Below are positions 55,868-64,000 of a stretch of 64,000 nucleotides of DNA, piece after piece; within the stretch, counting starts at the first letter, position 1, and each line of letters starts with the position of its first letter. The notes beneath the pieces were generated by a model. It saw only the letters and a list, made by a program, of their open reading frames with translations, had not been told where the DNA came from and made no database searches. Where the stretch lies: the NCBI GenBank assembly GCA_020631355.1, contig JAHDHL010000001.1:519028-583027 (forward strand), written 5' to 3'. The stretch comes from Saprospiraceae bacterium. Its GTDB lineage: Bacteria > Bacteroidota > Bacteroidia > Chitinophagales > Saprospiraceae. The translations under genes and the position numbers were made by a program.

Positions 55868-57373
55868 ATGAATGCTCTTAAATACATACTACCACTGTAC
55901 TCATTGCCTGTGACCATTAATATGGTTAAGGGACAAGCTGGGATTTCTAAGGAGAATGAGGATATGGATACAACCCATAGTCATCTAATTACCAAATATT
56001 TGAATACGACTTTGAGCTCTAGTATACCCTTGTTGTTCTTTCCAATGATTTCTTTGGGAGATATATTTAGGTTTGTTTCTACAGCAATTGCTGCTTTCAT
56101 ATTAATATTTTCCCTTTGGCTTTTCTTGGGATATCTGTTGAAATTCTACGAACGATTAAGAGGAAGTAAACTTACAAGCAAAGGCGTGAGGAATTTCATA
56201 TTAATTCCGGATAAGCTTTTTCCCAAGAATAAGAATCCTAATTCTTCCAGTGGAATTGATGCAAAAGAAATGGAGGGATTGAAATCTAGGATTCTCAATT
56301 TGGAAACTAAAATTGGAGCTTTAGGTAATATATATGCTGCGGATAAGGATGATCATCAACCATCCCCAAAAAATCATCAAGCTTCACCCAGTTTTGACGA
56401 TAAAATTCTGGGTTTGGAAAACTTGATGAAGAACAATGGGAAAGATATTGCTGTTCTTCGCCAGGATTTTAATCGGATTGTTCAAGGCCTTGGAACCAAG
56501 GGTAATCATAGCGGTGTAACAAATACATCCGTTTCCTTAACCGCTATCCAGCAGGTTAAAGAAGAAATACTTCTTAAGTTTTCTCAAGAGAAAGTTGGAT
56601 TACTGACCAAGGAGGAATTCAGTGAATGGGTGAAAAAACTGAAAATTAATCTTAATGACTTGAAAGAACAGGAGTTGTCAGATGCAAATGTGGATCTGAT
56701 TAATTCTATTAGTATAAGGAATACAGAGGATTATATCAAGGAACAAGGTTTTGACGAACTCAAGCAAAGGGTTGATGCAATAGAACCTAGTATCACAAGG
56801 GCACAATTGAAGGATTGGTCGGAAGCTATTATAGAAAAATTCAAGAAAGAGCATCCATCAATAGATATTTCTCCCCTTAAGGATGATATAGCACAGCTCC
56901 AAATGAAGCTTAATAGAATTGGAACGGGAAGAATTGATGAAGCTTCCATCCAGTCCATGATTCAGTCGGAAATACAACGCCAACTTCCCAGAATTCAGGC
57001 TTCATCCTCTGGTCAGCGGTCATATTCGGGTAATGAATCCAAGGTTGTTCAAGGAGTCTATTATGCTCCTGTACCCATAGGAGGAAGTATCTCTGAAAAA
57101 TCCCTCGCACAACAGATCCAACCGAATAAGAGTGTTCTGAAAATTGAGATACAAAGTGAGACCGAAGCCAGTTTTACATTGGTGGATCACTCTGATGTAA
57201 GAAGGAGGGCATTCAATGTCATCAATTCCTACATTACTCCTGCATTCGAAATACGGATGAGGGATGCTAATGGCCTGAATATGAATTCCAATATACGAAT
57301 CACAAAAGGAAGGCTTCGTAAGTCAGGAGGGAATTGGCAAATCATATCCAAAGGGATTATTGAGGATCGCTAA
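55868..57373 (+). CDS. Membrane-anchored coiled-coil protein with shared C-terminal domain (paralogue 2)
   Basis: 501 aa. A signal-like N-terminus (LKYILPLYSLPVTINMV) and a hydrophobic segment (FVSTAIAAFILIFSLWLFLG, about 75-95) leave the rest in the cytoplasm. Heptad-like stretches run through 130-385 (KSRILNLETKIGALG, DIAQLQMKLNRIG). The C-terminal domain (about 392-501: GVYYAPVPIGGSI ... AFNVINSYITPAFEI ... NWQIISKGIIED) is more diverged than in its neighbours, with an insertion near the end. It follows paralogue 1 by 79 bases. Confidence 0.7.
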   Translation: MNALKYILPLYSLPVTINMVKGQAGISKENEDMDTTHSHLITKYLNTTLSSSIPLLFFPMISLGDIFRFVSTAIAAFILIFSLWLFLGYLLKFYERLRGSKLTSKGVRNFILIPDKLFPKNKNPNSSSGIDAKEMEGLKSRILNLETKIGALGNIYAADKDDHQPSPKNHQASPSFDDKILGLENLMKNNGKDIAVLRQDFNRIVQGLGTKGNHSGVTNTSVSLTAIQQVKEEILLKFSQEKVGLLTKEEFSEWVKKLKINLNDLKEQELSDANVDLINSISIRNTEDYIKEQGFDELKQRVDAIEPSITRAQLKDWSEAIIEKFKKEHPSIDISPLKDDIAQLQMKLNRIGTGRIDEASIQSMIQSEIQRQLPRIQASSSGQRSYSGNESKVVQGVYYAPVPIGGSISEKSLAQQIQPNKSVLKIEIQSETEASFTLVDHSDVRRRAFNVINSYITPAFEIRMRDANGLNMNSNIRITKGRLRKSGGNWQIISKGIIEDR

Positions 57374-57486
57374 TTCATATGATGCAAACATGAAATTCAC
57401 ATAATCTATAAATATCAAAATGCGCTAAATCAAGTACTAAAACATTCCCTAACGGAAATCAAGACAAATCAAAACAAAACTCAAAA

Positions 57487-59073
57487 ATGGTTATAGAGAT
57501 CATCATTATAGCTTTGGTTGCTGCTGGTTTATATTATAAGATAAATCTTGTGGAACAACATGCTCTGGGTAGTGGTAAGGAAGATGAGACAAAACTTCTT
57601 GGCATGGCTCAGCAAACCAATGATATCCAACAAAAATTGGCGACTCTGAATGATAAGATTGAATCGAATATCGAGTTTTCGAAATCTACCCAGAACCAGC
57701 TGGAAGAAAGGGGAGATGAATTGAAAGAATTGATAATGCCTCCCAAAACAATCGTCAAGCCACAAGCACAACAGGCAAGTAACGAAACTCAAGAGGACAA
57801 TGCACTGAAACACAAGGCCCTCCAGCAGGTGTTCATCAATGGGTTCAGCCGTTTGTATGCCAAGCCTCCATCAAAGGATAATTTTTTTCTGGGTAAATTG
57901 GTTAGTAAGGAAATCGGAAAGGATAGTTCGTTTGAATTTTTCATTCCCAACAATAATCCAAGAGTAGGATACTACCGTATCTTGGATACGCCTGAGAATG
58001 TGAGACGTGCCGTCTCGAACCCCAAGCATTATCTGTTCAAGGCTTGTCAGGTATTAGGTGTAGGGAATATCATGAACGCACAGGTATTGGATGTATCACT
58101 CGGTATCATTGAGAAGGATGGGGATGATTGGAAAGTGACGGATCGATGTAAGGTTGAATTCAGTATGGATCTGGATGAATATGGTGATAATTACAAGGAA
58201 CTCCTAGAGGATTATGGCGAGTCACATGTGCCTGTAAGAGTAGCGGAATTCAAGAAAGTTATCAAGCGGGTTCTTCAGGAAAATAAGGATGGGCTTAAGC
58301 GTTTTGAAGCACCTGTATTATCGCTAAAAAAGAGAATTGATGAATTGCAGGATGAATTAGGAAAAGTAATTTCTCTATCTGATCAACGTGCATCCAGCAT
58401 AGTGGATGAGTTTGAATCTTTGCGTACTACGATATCTGAAATGGAGTCCCTATTAGGAGATAAGATAAAAAGTGTTGAGAATGGTATTCCAAGAGTTCCT
58501 ACACCAGATGAATTGAATACTACGATATCTGCGATTAGCCTCAGGGAAATCAAGGCGGAAAGGGATAACTGGATTTCTGATTTTGTGAGTTTGAAAGAGT
58601 TTTCCTCATTCAAAAAGCAACTGGACAATCAGCAACCCAACCTTTCTGAAAAAGAAATCAGGGATTTGGTCAATCAAGAAATGAAGGTTCACCTTATGGA
58701 CCATCTAACCGAGCATAATAAGGAACCTATTACTAAGATGTTGGAGGATATGGAGGAGCATGTCAGTAAGGAAGTATTCTACATTGGCACATTAGGCAAT
58801 GGGACATTTACAGAAAGCTCCTTGGAAAAGAAAATGAATTCCAACAAACATATTTATGAAGTACATGTGATTGGTGAAACATCAGCAGAGTACATGTTGA
58901 TAAACAATGAGCGTACCCTTACCAAGGCGTTCAATCTGGCACAAACTTACATTCATCCAGGTTTTGACGTGTGGGGGAGCCCCAATCAAGAAAAACATAC
59001 GGTAATAAAAGGTATACTAAGAAAAGAGAAAAAGAACTGGCAAATCGTCAGGAAAGGTATTCTAATGGAATAG
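57487..59073 (+). CDS. Membrane-anchored coiled-coil protein with two copies of the shared domain (paralogue 3)
   Basis: 528 aa. An N-terminal TM helix (MVIEIIIIALVAAGLYYKI) is followed by a coiled coil (about 25-80). Then comes a divergent copy of the shared domain (about 111-228: KDNFFLGKLVSKEIG ... DVSLGIIEKDGDDWKV), a second coiled coil (about 245-425), and a C-terminal copy (427-528: KEVFYIGTLGNG ... KNWQIVRKGILME). The C-terminal copy is closest to paralogue 1, also at DNA level, so the duplication looks recent. It is 18 bases upstream of the MotA-like gene, suggesting it contacts the motor pair. Confidence 0.72.
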   Translation: MVIEIIIIALVAAGLYYKINLVEQHALGSGKEDETKLLGMAQQTNDIQQKLATLNDKIESNIEFSKSTQNQLEERGDELKELIMPPKTIVKPQAQQASNETQEDNALKHKALQQVFINGFSRLYAKPPSKDNFFLGKLVSKEIGKDSSFEFFIPNNNPRVGYYRILDTPENVRRAVSNPKHYLFKACQVLGVGNIMNAQVLDVSLGIIEKDGDDWKVTDRCKVEFSMDLDEYGDNYKELLEDYGESHVPVRVAEFKKVIKRVLQENKDGLKRFEAPVLSLKKRIDELQDELGKVISLSDQRASSIVDEFESLRTTISEMESLLGDKIKSVENGIPRVPTPDELNTTISAISLREIKAERDNWISDFVSLKEFSSFKKQLDNQQPNLSEKEIRDLVNQEMKVHLMDHLTEHNKEPITKMLEDMEEHVSKEVFYIGTLGNGTFTESSLEKKMNSNKHIYEVHVIGETSAEYMLINNERTLTKAFNLAQTYIHPGFDVWGSPNQEKHTVIKGILRKEKKNWQIVRKGILME

Positions 59074-59091
59074 TCTAAAATTACAAACGTT

Positions 59092-60651
59092 ATGATGCAC
59101 ACCTTTGAAATAATTTTTATTCTTATCATCATCGGATTTCAGTTTGCTTCCTTTCTGATTTCTAGGAGAGAAATCAGAAAGATGAAAGAGATTTTCCCGG
59201 ACCAAAAAGGAATGGGATTGGTGGATGTGAAATTCCACAAGAGTAAATTGGGAGAATTGGATGAGCTTGGTGTTAGCCAAAGATTATATGGATGCAATGA
59301 AGTGGAGGGCGTAGTTGACTTTACGGAATATAGCGGGGACATGGAGCCGATAGAGCTGATGGATGATTCACTTGAGGATATTTCTATTCCAACAAGAAAG
59401 AAAAAGAAGAAAGAAAAGAAACTACAGACGAAATTAATCAAGGTCAATAGTTGTTCTGATACATTTCGTACAATATCTTCTGAAACGAATTCTTACCTCA
59501 TTCAGAATTCTGAGAATGCAATTGATTTTAATATCATCAAGGATATTGCTGAACGGAAGGTTGAAGCCCAATCCAATCAGGTAGAATCGACTTTGCATAC
59601 ACCATTGTATCTCGGATTATTAGGGACGATAGCAGGTATCGTTATAGGACTGCTTTATCTTACCAATAGTCAGGATGTGGATTCAGAGCTTACGGATACC
59701 CTGGCCAATCAGATTCCAGAACTTCTGATGGGGGTTTCCATTGCAATGACAGCAAGTTTCATCGGTTTGTTCCTGACGATTGTGAGTACATCCTATAGCT
59801 ACAGAAAAGGATTGGAAGTAACGGATGATAAGAAAAATAAATACCTGACATTCATCCAGTCCCGACTCCTTTCATCCGTTCGTGATTTCTCCAGTAATTT
59901 CAAGGAATTATCTACGAAGTTATCCGAAATCAATAAGGAGTTCAGTACGGATATGAATATGTCCATCAATTCATTCACAGCTTCGATAGAACGATTGGAA
60001 GATGGTATCATTCAGAACCAAACCAAACTTCTGGAGTCAATAAAGGATATTGATTTCAAGAATATTGCGAAGACATTCGGCAATATCGATAGCAGTGCAG
60101 AGAAATTATCAGGAAATATCAATATCCAGTCAGCTTACATCAAAAGATTGTATGATTCGATAGAATTATTGAAAGGTCAGGAAGAAGCAACCAAGCTGGC
60201 CAGTGCCAATATCATAGATAAGATGAAAAAATCCTATGAGGATTTGAATCAATATTCGACAAAGGAAATGGAACAGCTCAAGCAAAAATATGCAGAACTG
60301 ACACCAGAATTCAAGCAGTTGAATAAGTTGGATGAACTCAGAGGAATTAAATCCCAGTTGGATAAGGGAAATATGCAGAGTGGCAAAGCCAATGATAAGA
60401 TGGTTTCTCATGCAAGTGATGCGGCGAGTTCCAATCGTGCCATTCTTAAGGAGTTGCAGTTATTGAATAAGAATATTGTCAAATTATCAAATAGCAGACC
60501 TATTCCTGTTGAAAAAACAGGCTGGTGGACCCGATTCAAATCCTTATTCAGGGGTAAGAAGAAATCGAAAAATAATAATCAAGAAAAGAAAAAATCCAAG
60601 TATGCTCCTCCACAAAAAAAGAGGGACATTCCTCCACAAAAAAAGAACTAA
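59092..60651 (+). CDS. MotA/TolQ/ExbB-like proton-channel protein with long cytoplasmic tail (ZorA-like)
   Basis: 519 aa. TM1 is IFILIIIGFQFASFLIS (about 8-25). A basic/acidic linker follows, then the core: PLYLGLLGTIAGIVIGLLYL (about 169-188, the GLLGTxxG motif of ExbB/TolQ/MotA) and LMGVSIAMTASFIGLFLTIV (about 212-232). The remaining 280 residues are a helical coiled-coil tail ending in a basic, proline-repeat tip. The combination of a three-TM MotA core with a long cytoplasmic tail is what is seen in ZorA of Zorya. It would form the stator pentamer with the next gene's product. It overlaps no neighbour, but is 12 bases from the MotB-like gene. Confidence 0.85.
   Translation: MMHTFEIIFILIIIGFQFASFLISRREIRKMKEIFPDQKGMGLVDVKFHKSKLGELDELGVSQRLYGCNEVEGVVDFTEYSGDMEPIELMDDSLEDISIPTRKKKKKEKKLQTKLIKVNSCSDTFRTISSETNSYLIQNSENAIDFNIIKDIAERKVEAQSNQVESTLHTPLYLGLLGTIAGIVIGLLYLTNSQDVDSELTDTLANQIPELLMGVSIAMTASFIGLFLTIVSTSYSYRKGLEVTDDKKNKYLTFIQSRLLSSVRDFSSNFKELSTKLSEINKEFSTDMNMSINSFTASIERLEDGIIQNQTKLLESIKDIDFKNIAKTFGNIDSSAEKLSGNINIQSAYIKRLYDSIELLKGQEEATKLASANIIDKMKKSYEDLNQYSTKEMEQLKQKYAELTPEFKQLNKLDELRGIKSQLDKGNMQSGKANDKMVSHASDAASSNRAILKELQLLNKNIVKLSNSRPIPVEKTGWWTRFKSLFRGKKKSKNNNQEKKKSKYAPPQKKRDIPPQKKN
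60609..60650 (+). repeat. Short tandem repeat at the 3' end of the MotA-like gene
   Basis: CCTCCACAAAAAAAGA occurs twice, 24 bases apart, giving PPQKKRDIPPQKKN. Each copy has a run of seven A, prone to slippage, at the extreme C-terminus of the tail. Confidence 0.5.
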
Positions 60652-60663
60652 TTCTAAATACGA

Positions 60664-61284
60664 ATGGCAAAAAAATCAAAGAATAACTACTTCTGGGCCA
60701 GTTACGCCGATTTGATGACGAGTCTTTTCTTTGTCATGTTGGTCTTGTACATCTTTACCTTTTATCTGCTCAATGCTCAAAAAGAGGGATTCAAGGCTGA
60801 TGCCAAGCGGTTTCAAGAAATCCAGAAAGTAGAAGAATCGGTCAAGAAATTGGAAGAAACCGAATACTTCCATTACAACGAGGAAAATAAGGTCTTATTA
60901 ATGACCAAACCCATCAACTTCGGAAAAGACAGTGACCTGATTCCGAATTCGAATAAGGATTATCTAAGGGATGTGGGAAATGAGGTGAGTGCACTGATTA
61001 ATGATCTGAGCCTACAATTGGATAGCGATTATAATTTTGTGGTGCTGATTGAGGGGACAGCTTCTAAGGATAAAGCCGGTGATGACCATAATTATCTGCT
61101 GAGTTATAGAAGAGCTTATTCACTATTCAAACTTTGGAAGAAATTAGGAATCGATTTCGGTGATAATACACAACTCCTCATAGCAGGTAGTGGTATCCGA
61201 GGGACATTCAGAGAAAAAAAAGAAGAAGAAAATCAAAGGTTTTTAATTCAAATTTTACCTAAAATATCTGCTAAAAATGAGTAA
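60664..61284 (+). CDS. MotB/OmpA-like stator partner (ZorB-like)
   Basis: 206 aa. The N-terminus WASYADLMTSLFFVMLVLYI (about 11-30) is the MotB-type TM helix; Asp16 aligns with the MotB proton-carrying Asp (ADLMT). A helical neck follows, then an OmpA/MotB-like peptidoglycan-binding region: FVVLIEGTASKDKAGDD (about 120-136), LSYRRAYSLFKLWKKLGI, and ENQRFLIQILPK at the end, matching the GHTD, LSxxRA and NRRVxI positions, though the GHTD motif is altered to EGTAS. It pairs with the MotA-like protein to use the ion gradient. The next gene's ATG overlaps its last codons by 8 bases. Confidence 0.87.
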   Translation: MAKKSKNNYFWASYADLMTSLFFVMLVLYIFTFYLLNAQKEGFKADAKRFQEIQKVEESVKKLEETEYFHYNEENKVLLMTKPINFGKDSDLIPNSNKDYLRDVGNEVSALINDLSLQLDSDYNFVVLIEGTASKDKAGDDHNYLLSYRRAYSLFKLWKKLGIDFGDNTQLLIAGSGIRGTFREKKEEENQRFLIQILPKISAKNE

Positions 61285-62380
61285 TGATATGAGTTTGAAA
61301 TCTTTTCGAGTTTGCTGGGTCTTTTTTGTTTTCCTCCTCCTCACCTCCTGTACTTCGCGACACGAGGAAAGTGGGAATGATAGAGAAAACAGAAAGGTCG
61401 AACGTAGAACGGAACCATCCAAAAAGCGTACGTCCAAGGATGCCGAAACCTTTTCCATTCATGATATCAATGGGAATGAGTTGACAGTGAAGAACCGCAG
61501 GTATAAACTTATCATAGAATTAATAGGTGTCAATAATACTCGGGATGTCGAAAGGTATATCCAAGAAAACCTATCAGAGCCTTTACGCATCGTAACGGAT
61601 TCCAAGCATGAACCCCGTAGGAAAGTAAATGGTATCAGGTTTCCAGCCTATGTTTTGGATCAGTTCGGGAATTGTATCAATAGTAGTCTGATAAAGGAGA
61701 AGATTTCTGGTATCAATGAGGAGTTTCTTTATGATAGTTTATACGAATTTAAGAAATATGCTGCACAGGCTCAGGTACCGGAAGTTGTTGAAGTAGAAGA
61801 AGAAAAGGATGATGATGACTTTTCCATAGATGAATTAAGGCAAGCAACATTCAAGGTGGAAAATTATGATAAGTATGGGAATGCACAAGGGATGGGCTCA
61901 GGGTTCTTTGTCTCATCCTCAGGATACGGAGTGAGTAATCATCATGTATTTGACGGAGGAATGAAGTGGAGGATTTTCACTTGTGGTGAGGAAAAGGTTT
62001 ATACCATCGAACCCGACGATATCATCGGTTGGAGCGAACCACTTGATTATATCGTATTCAAGTTGAATACGACGGATGAACTGCCTTTTCTACCTATAAG
62101 CAAATCCATTCCGGAACAGGGAGATGATATCTTTGTATATGGAAATCCAAAGGGACTTACATGTACCCTGACAAAAGGTGTGGTTTCCGCTATCAGGGAT
62201 AAATATGGGGATAATGAATATATACAAATAGATGCTGCTATTTCTCCGGGAAGTAGTGGTAGCCCCATCATAAATAAGAAAGGAGAGGTAGTCGCAATCG
62301 CAACAATGAAACAATTAGATTGTGAAAACTGCAATTTCGGAATGAACATAGAAGTGATAAAAGAAGATTATCCGTACTGA
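61277..62380 (+). CDS. Exported trypsin-like serine protease, lipoprotein
   Basis: 367 aa. An SPII signal VCWVFFVFLLLTSC anchors it outside the inner membrane. A charged region and an N-terminal domain (about 50-175) come first. The protease core runs from about 190: GSGFFVSSSGYGVSNHHVF (His about 221), EPLDYIVFKLN (Asp about 257), and ISPGSSGSPI (Ser about 326), a complete His-Asp-Ser triad in trypsin/HtrA order. No PDZ domain follows. ATG at 61277 overlaps the previous gene by 8 bases; a second ATG at 61289 is possible. In this setting it may be an effector or a processing enzyme. Confidence 0.9.
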   Translation: MSNDMSLKSFRVCWVFFVFLLLTSCTSRHEESGNDRENRKVERRTEPSKKRTSKDAETFSIHDINGNELTVKNRRYKLIIELIGVNNTRDVERYIQENLSEPLRIVTDSKHEPRRKVNGIRFPAYVLDQFGNCINSSLIKEKISGINEEFLYDSLYEFKKYAAQAQVPEVVEVEEEKDDDDFSIDELRQATFKVENYDKYGNAQGMGSGFFVSSSGYGVSNHHVFDGGMKWRIFTCGEEKVYTIEPDDIIGWSEPLDYIVFKLNTTDELPFLPISKSIPEQGDDIFVYGNPKGLTCTLTKGVVSAIRDKYGDNEYIQIDAAISPGSSGSPIINKKGEVVAIATMKQLDCENCNFGMNIEVIKEDYPY

Positions 62381-62429
62381 TAAATTATTGAAATTAACAG
62401 TGTCTACTTTTTATAAAAATTAATATAAA

Positions 62430-63992
62430 ATGGATAAAGTAGCCATAAGGAAATTATTAAGAAAAAATAGAACTGCAATTAATATCATTTTGATATTGGT
62501 TAGTTCTGCCCTTTTATTCATACCAGTAAATATCAATGATGATTTTGCTTATAAGAGTTTAATTGAGGGGCTGATTTCTAATTTTTCTGCTGCCATCCTT
62601 GTTTCAGTTGTAGTTTTTTTCTTTTTCAATTGGTTAGGTATTGATGAGAATGAACTCAATGTATCACCTAATGATAATGAAAAGACTACTAGGGATGAAA
62701 TCAAGGAACTTGTAAAGCGGAATTATAGAAAGATACAGGAACTCAATATTGATGATTATGAGTGTAAGGTCATTCTCCATAAGGATTCTTTCTTCGAAAC
62801 CTACTTCGATGCTATTGCCAATGCAAAAAAAGGAATTCATAGCCTAGGAGGTGGATTCAGGGATGACTGCTCAGAGAATAGGGCGCTGACAATGAAATTG
62901 TACCATGCGATAGAGAAAAGTTTACAGAATGGTGTGAGAATATATAGGTATAATTTCTTATATCCCTCGAACACAAGCTCTTTCTGGCTGAAAAAAATAT
63001 TGAGTTTGAAAAGTGGTTATCAAAATAACCTGAAATTATATTCCAATCTAGAGCATGACCCTACGATTGAAACCTCATATCACAGTATGACTGTTGTTGA
63101 CGAGGGACTTGATGAAAATTATGTATTCATTCTGTTGAATTCGCATAGACACCTTGAAGATAGGAGTTTCTCTGTATTTGATTTTCATTATGGAATAGTA
63201 GTAAAGAATAATAGTGCTTTCGCAAATGAAGTTAAGGAGCAATTACAGGACCTATATCTCCTGCAAGGGAATAGATTGTCATCCTTGGATTTGGAAAGAA
63301 GGATTAATGACAATATCAATAATTCTCAAAATAGGGTAAATACCGAAATAGAATATTTATTGGGACAAAATATCAAACTTGATATCAAAAAGGATTGTGT
63401 AGAAAGCTTGATGTGTGATTCTGAAGTGTATGAAGAAACAATAGTGGAGAATTGTTTATACACCAAACTGGTTGAAAGTCTGAAGACTAAAGGGTTCGTT
63501 TGGTATTGGGCATATGATTATGATATCAATTCAGATGATTTTATAAAAGAGTATCCCAGTGCTCGATATATTGGTAAGGCCGCTGGGATGAATGTTAGAA
63601 TTACAGAGGGGAAAGGTGTATATGCAAATGAATTGGATGTCAAGGTTCTTAATATTGAGAAATACGAAAAAGACATTTCTGAAAAATTGAGAATTTTTGA
63701 TGAATGGGGTGTATTGTATGCCTTGGATACTTTTGATGCAAAAAAATTAGAGAAAGCAAAATTACATATTGGGTATGATAAGCAGTTACAGATAAAAGTA
63801 AGGAGAGAAACTACAGATAAATTATTGGATGTAAATACGTTTAGTTTCGGACGAAAAAATAAGAATGTGGAGGAATCCTTTAATCAGTCCTACAGACATA
63901 AATATATAAGAGGACTCTACCAGCATGATTTTCCACCTGAGTTCAAGAGCAGATTACACTCCATCTTCGACGGATACACTCTCGTATCCTGA
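62430..63992 (+). CDS. Two-TM membrane protein, possible PLD-like domain
   Basis: 520 aa. Two hydrophobic helices (INIILILVSSALLFIPV, about 17-34; FSAAILVSVVVFFFFNWLG, about 52-70) anchor a large cytoplasmic region. The segment SFFETYFDAIANAKKGIHSL (about 119-138) and YHSMTVVDEG (about 216) resemble phospholipase D-like domains, but the HxKxxxxD motif is not intact, so this is a tentative reading. The C-terminal 220 aa are unassigned. It is 49 bases after the protease gene and 8 bases from the window end, so the cluster may continue. Confidence 0.6.
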   Translation: MDKVAIRKLLRKNRTAINIILILVSSALLFIPVNINDDFAYKSLIEGLISNFSAAILVSVVVFFFFNWLGIDENELNVSPNDNEKTTRDEIKELVKRNYRKIQELNIDDYECKVILHKDSFFETYFDAIANAKKGIHSLGGGFRDDCSENRALTMKLYHAIEKSLQNGVRIYRYNFLYPSNTSSFWLKKILSLKSGYQNNLKLYSNLEHDPTIETSYHSMTVVDEGLDENYVFILLNSHRHLEDRSFSVFDFHYGIVVKNNSAFANEVKEQLQDLYLLQGNRLSSLDLERRINDNINNSQNRVNTEIEYLLGQNIKLDIKKDCVESLMCDSEVYEETIVENCLYTKLVESLKTKGFVWYWAYDYDINSDDFIKEYPSARYIGKAAGMNVRITEGKGVYANELDVKVLNIEKYEKDISEKLRIFDEWGVLYALDTFDAKKLEKAKLHIGYDKQLQIKVRRETTDKLLDVNTFSFGRKNKNVEESFNQSYRHKYIRGLYQHDFPPEFKSRLHSIFDGYTLVS

Positions 63993-64000
63993 TAAAATTA

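Noticed and set aside
46051..63992. Calling the cluster a canonical Zorya, T6SS or gliding system
   Set aside because: ZorC/D/E, T6SS sheath/VgrG genes and gld/spr genes are all absent; only the stator pair recalls Zorya.
62430..63992. Calling the last gene a phospholipase D
   Set aside because: The HxKxxxxD catalytic motif is not intact in either possible place, so only a fold hint is given.

Overview
The window reads as one contiguous stretch of a Bacteroidota chromosome, probably from the Saprospiria/Chitinophagia part of the phylum, although the exact lineage cannot be fixed by eye. Reasons: a type IX secretion (T9SS) sorting tail on a 1519-residue secreted protein; many short SPII lipoproteins starting MKK/MKN; several -7 promoter elements of the Bacteroidota form TAnnTTTG; phylum-typical families (DUF6702, M1 peptidase, NA37-like nucleoid protein); low-to-moderate GC; and weak use of Shine-Dalgarno sites. 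No tRNA, rRNA, CRISPR array or insertion sequence was seen. Left part (1-9.6 kb): a pentapeptide-repeat protein, a BCCT transporter and a CBM9-like lipoprotein, then mostly minus-strand housekeeping genes (NA37-like protein, 2-oxoglutarate dehydrogenase E2, sigma-54 rpoN, recX, heme A synthase ctaA). A 643-bp gene-free divergent region (9639-10281) carries a long-armed inverted repeat, tandem 12-mers and DnaA-box-like 9-mers. To its right lie an HMCES/YedK protein, dtd, a MazG-like enzyme, a site-2 protease, the minus-strand folA-omp85-nadK operon, and thrB-thrC. Three sequences matching the ParB-binding site parS lie at 17.85-18.74 kb, so this segment is probably close to the replication origin, and the 9.6-10.3 kb region is a candidate for it. 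Middle part (18.2-35.3 kb): DUF6702, M1 peptidase, hutH plus a PagL-like outer-membrane deacylase, a possible structured small RNA, an enoyl-CoA hydratase, a run of exported proteins (lipoproteins, Tat-exported phosphatase-fold protein, CX4CH cytochrome-like lipoprotein, with a class V aminotransferase between them), a ChaN-like protein, an MprF-type membrane protein and two glycosyltransferases. At 35.4-40.9 kb an ATPase with a C-terminal winged helix, an MscS-like protein and a cation/proton antiporter form an operon facing a voltage-gated-like K+ channel. A large T9SS cargo protein follows (40985-45544). Right part (46-64 kb): twelve same-strand genes that look like one machine. They encode an alpha/beta-hydrolase lipoprotein, a VWA-like lipoprotein with an altered metal site, a small membrane protein, a tubulin/FtsZ-like protein, a giant SrfB-like protein with an actin/Hsp70 ATPase core, three membrane-anchored coiled-coil proteins that share a C-terminal domain (one has a second divergent copy), a MotA/ExbB-like and a MotB/OmpA-like pair resembling ZorA/ZorB, a trypsin-like lipoprotein or anchored protease, and a membrane protein at the window edge. 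My reading is an envelope-associated, ion-driven system coupled to cytoskeleton-like NTPases, with a possible role in membrane remodelling or defence. That function is inference. The set is the strongest candidate here for an undescribed system.
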